64,000 nucleotides of DNA from Thalassospira tepidiphila MCCC 1A03514. GTDB lineage: Bacteria; Pseudomonadota; Alphaproteobacteria; Rhodospirillales; Thalassospiraceae. Location: NCBI RefSeq assembly GCF_001662875.1, contig NZ_JPVZ01000009.1, forward strand, positions 82,085 to 146,084, read 5' to 3'. The first letter of the stretch is position 1, and each line of letters begins with the position of its first letter. Shown here one piece after another: positions 61,632 to 64,000 of the stretch. The notes below the pieces were generated by a model. The model did no database searches, was not told the DNA's origin, and worked only from the letters and a program-made list of their open reading frames with translations. The translations under genes were made by a program, and so were the position numbers.

Positions 61632-62632
61632 TCAATATGGCGGATGGCACCGGGGGATTTCCCGGTTGTGCGCTTGAACGCGCGACTGAATGCCGCGACC
61701 GAGGCATAGCCAAGACGATCCGCCACCTCATCGAGCGACAGGTTTTCCCGCCCGATCCATTGGCTGGCCAGACGCATGCGCAAGTTGGTCAGATATTGCT
61801 GCGGCGTTGATTTCGTCAGCTCGACAAATCGCTCGGCAAAGACAGACCGCGACACCCCCATTTCCGATGCCATATCCGCAACTGACCAGCTCCGCCCCGG
61901 CTCCTTATGCAGGGCCGCCAGAACACGCGCCAGCTTGGGATCACGGATCGCCTCGACCCAGCCGCATACATCACATCCCGTCTCGACCCAGCGCCGAAGG
62001 ATTGCGGCGGCCACCACATCGGCAAGACGGGTCAGGATCACACCATATCCCGGCCGTTTGGCGCGAAGTTCGGCTGTCATGACATCAAGGATCGCCGGGA
62101 TTTGCGGATCATGATCCGGCACCGTTTCGATATGCATGATTTCCGGCTTGAGGTGGGCTAACGGATGCAACCAGCCAAGATCAAATTCCATCGCGCAACT
62201 GAAAATCAGATTGTCCTTTGATCGGCACACATCGGCTTCGCAGGCCCGGATTTCCGATGCCGCATCACAAAGCGGCGCCTTTTCAAACGCATCAATGCTG
62301 CGCATCGCAACGCCATCCTGGCTGTAAAGATCGTGAATGCCCGCACAGGGCAACAACACCGCATCCCCGCATCCCAAAACATGGGTCGCACCACTTTTGG
62401 TCCGCAGATGGACCGTGCCCTGCCCGATGAAATGAAACCAGGCGCGGCCATCGTCAACATCCTCGCCAAACCGCAAGCCGAACGGGGCGGATATTTCAAT
62501 GCGACGATAATCAAGGCCGCGCAACCGCACACCGGAAAGAAGCTCATTGACCATGTCATGACCGGCGGGATTGAACTGGCCTTCGAGGTGATTGGACGGG
62601 CTGTTTAGGTCTGCATTTGCAATGAGCGACAT
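61616..62632 (-). CDS. AraC-family regulator with cupin-6 N-terminus
   Basis: 338 residues: N-terminal cupin_6 domain (about 25-200, with FHFIGQGTVHL) and a C-terminal AraC HTH pair (about 235-330: WSVADMASEMGVSRSVFAERF and LDEVADRLGYASVAAFSRAF). Divergent from an MFS efflux gene, the usual arrangement of this regulator type, so it likely controls that gene. Confidence 0.9.
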   Translation of the reverse strand: MSLIANADLNSPSNHLEGQFNPAGHDMVNELLSGVRLRGLDYRRIEISAPFGLRFGEDVDDGRAWFHFIGQGTVHLRTKSGATHVLGCGDAVLLPCAGIHDLYSQDGVAMRSIDAFEKAPLCDAASEIRACEADVCRSKDNLIFSCAMEFDLGWLHPLAHLKPEIMHIETVPDHDPQIPAILDVMTAELRAKRPGYGVILTRLADVVAAAILRRWVETGCDVCGWVEAIRDPKLARVLAALHKEPGRSWSVADMASEMGVSRSVFAERFVELTKSTPQQYLTNLRMRLASQWIGRENLSLDEVADRLGYASVAAFSRAFKRTTGKSPGAIRHIDYASP

Positions 62633-62639
62633 GACATTC

Positions 62640-62685
62640 CGGACGATTGATCAATGAATAAAGACAAACTGTCATAGATCGTCCG
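62640..62685. promoter_or_regulatory. Inverted repeat between AraC and MFS genes
   Basis: Perfect 8-bp arms CGGACGAT (62640-62647) and ATCGTCCG (62678-62685), 30 bp apart, in the 107-bp divergent gap. Candidate operator for the AraC-type regulator. Confidence 0.45.
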
Positions 62686-62739
62686 AACGGTCCAGACTAT
62701 TTTGGGTGCAATGCAAAACATCAACTCAAAGGACTTCCC

Positions 62740-63957
62740 ATGAGTGAATCGCAATCCCGCCCCCAATCGGCCATGGATCAATCGGCCGCGCCCGCACCTG
62801 CTGCATGGGCCGCTGTGATTTCCATGACGCTTGGGGTATTCGGGCTGGTCACGGCCGAATTTTTGCCAGTCAGCCTGCTCACCCCGATGGCAGATGATCT
62901 GCGCATTACCGAAGGCATGGCAGGCCAAGCCATGTCCGCCACCGCCGTTATGGCCCTGATCACCAGCCTTCTGACCGCGACGGTGACCCGCAAGATCGAC
63001 CGCCGCTATGTTCTGCTTGGCTTTTCGGTTCTTCTGATTGCCGCGAACATCATGATCGCACAGGCCCCGAACTATGCCATCCTCCTGGCTGGCCGGGTCT
63101 TGCTGGGCGTTGCCCTTGGTGGTTTCTGGACCATGTCGGCGGCCATCATCATGCGCCTTGTGCCGGAAAAGAACGTCCCGCGCGCCCTTGCCATCCTGTT
63201 TAGCGGCGTTTCCGCCGCCACCGTCTTTGCCGCCCCGCTCGGCAGCTATCTTGGCGATGTCATTGGCTGGCGCAATGTGTTTATGCTGGCGTCCCTGCTG
63301 GGCGTTCTTGCCCTTGTCGTGCAATTCGCAACGCTTCCCAAAATGCCGCCGCGCGGGCGTGCGACCCTGCGCACCCTGATCGAGGTCATCAACCGCCCGC
63401 GCATGAAATTCGGGCTGTTTTCACTGGTCCTGATCATTACCGGCCATTTCGCGTTGTTCACCTATGTCCGCCCGTTCCTTGAAAATGTCTCGGGTGTGAC
63501 GACGGCGGGTATCTCGGGCATTTTGCTGGGCTTTGGTGTCGCCAACTTTATCGGCACCTATGTTGGTGGTGCGCTGATTGCCCGCTCGCTGCGCATGACC
63601 ATTGCGCTGATGCCGATGATCATGGGGCTGGCCGGCGTCGGCATGGTCGCCATTGATGGTGCGGTTGCCCCGACCACCGTGCTTGTTGCGATCTGGGGCA
63701 TGGCCTTTGGCGGTGTGCCGGTCGCATGGTCCACCTGGATCACGCGCACCGTCCCGGATGAGGCCGAAAGCGGCGGCGGACTTCTGGTCGCCGGTTTCCA
63801 GCTTGCCATTGCCACGGGTGCCGCAGTCGGCGGCCTTGTCTTTGACACCAGCGGCGCGCTTGGCGTCTTTACCATCGCCGGTTTCCTGCTTCTCGGCGCA
63901 TCGATCATCGTAACGCTGGGCCTGCGAACCGCCCCTGTTCCCGCCGAACAGGGATAA
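62740..63957 (+). CDS. MFS efflux transporter (DHA1 type)
   Basis: 405 residues, 12 hydrophobic segments. GLVTAEFLPVSLL in the first helix and LAGRVLLGVALGGFW in the fourth-helix region are typical of the NepI/AraJ-like DHA1 branch (sugar, purine-nucleoside or drug efflux). AAGGA upstream of ATG 62740. Divergent from the cupin-6 AraC regulator. Confidence 0.9.
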   Translation: MSESQSRPQSAMDQSAAPAPAAWAAVISMTLGVFGLVTAEFLPVSLLTPMADDLRITEGMAGQAMSATAVMALITSLLTATVTRKIDRRYVLLGFSVLLIAANIMIAQAPNYAILLAGRVLLGVALGGFWTMSAAIIMRLVPEKNVPRALAILFSGVSAATVFAAPLGSYLGDVIGWRNVFMLASLLGVLALVVQFATLPKMPPRGRATLRTLIEVINRPRMKFGLFSLVLIITGHFALFTYVRPFLENVSGVTTAGISGILLGFGVANFIGTYVGGALIARSLRMTIALMPMIMGLAGVGMVAIDGAVAPTTVLVAIWGMAFGGVPVAWSTWITRTVPDEAESGGGLLVAGFQLAIATGAAVGGLVFDTSGALGVFTIAGFLLLGASIIVTLGLRTAPVPAEQG

Positions 63958-64000
63958 CAGCATCGCCCCAACCCCCACCGATGCCGCATCGGCCCAGCCC

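Noticed and set aside
1..64000. CRISPR arrays, rRNA or tRNA genes
   Set aside because: No regularly spaced repeats and no recognisable rRNA or tRNA sequence were seen on either strand; a covariance search would settle tRNAs.

Overview
The window looks like chromosome from an alphaproteobacterium of moderately high GC. The pca gene set with a PcaQ-type LysR activator, DUF3126, the TamA/TamB pair, both TRAP and TAXI-TRAP transporters and the glucosylglycerate genes together suggest a marine member of the Rhodospirillales such as Thalassospira. That placement is inferred from gene content; no rRNA or tRNA gene is present to confirm it.

Layout, left to right. Bases 1-5 kb hold tamB (running off the left edge) and tamA, for outer-membrane biogenesis. 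Bases 5.2-8.3 kb hold two convergent fusion proteins, GNAT + RLAN + RimK-like ATP-grasp and GNAT + C39-like peptidase, which look like a make/cleave pair for a peptide or amide modification. A small sulfur-related pair (TIGR01244, DUF2892) and a tenA-GNAT pair follow. Bases 10.7-17.7 kb are the protocatechuate branch of the beta-ketoadipate pathway (pcaDCHG, pcaIJF, pcaB, all leftward), with divergent pcaQ and a DctPQM TRAP transporter at 19.0-22.0 kb. One 38-bp operator-like element stands before both pcaD and the TRAP operon, so the transporter is probably part of the same regulon. pobA (45-46 kb) supplies protocatechuate from 4-hydroxybenzoate, and the AraC-type gene at 23.1 kb is a candidate activator.

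Bases 22.1-28.2 kb include an AT-richer accessory patch: an orphan membrane protein, an unknown protein, an HNH nuclease, a RelE-like toxin with XRE antitoxin, and a REP-type remnant. Bases 29-32 kb hold an MFS-MarR-siderophore-interacting-protein operon with a doubled operator. Next come glutathione-independent formaldehyde dehydrogenase, a permease with a thioredoxin-like partner, GST, a LysR/TAXI-TRAP/AtuA-family catabolic cluster, hpt, and two small membrane-stress type proteins. Bases 46.5-52.4 kb carry a likely complete glucosylglycerate module: synthase, phosphatase, and a GH13 phosphorylase some 2 kb away on the other strand, with two PAS_5 proteins and a VOC protein between.

The most striking region is 54.4-61.6 kb. 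An AT-rich five-gene operon (radical SAM/SPASM, two related GT-B-like proteins, a methyltransferase and a phytanoyl-CoA-dioxygenase-like oxygenase) sits inside what was an iclR-type regulator gene. The left side keeps a full-length iclR and the right side a 5'-truncated iclR; the two share a 320-bp stretch at about 94% identity. That is the pattern left by single-crossover (Campbell-type) integration of a circle carrying a diverged iclR 3' end. No integrase or transposase is visible. The operon's product is unknown. The window ends with an AraC-type regulator divergent from an MFS efflux pump.
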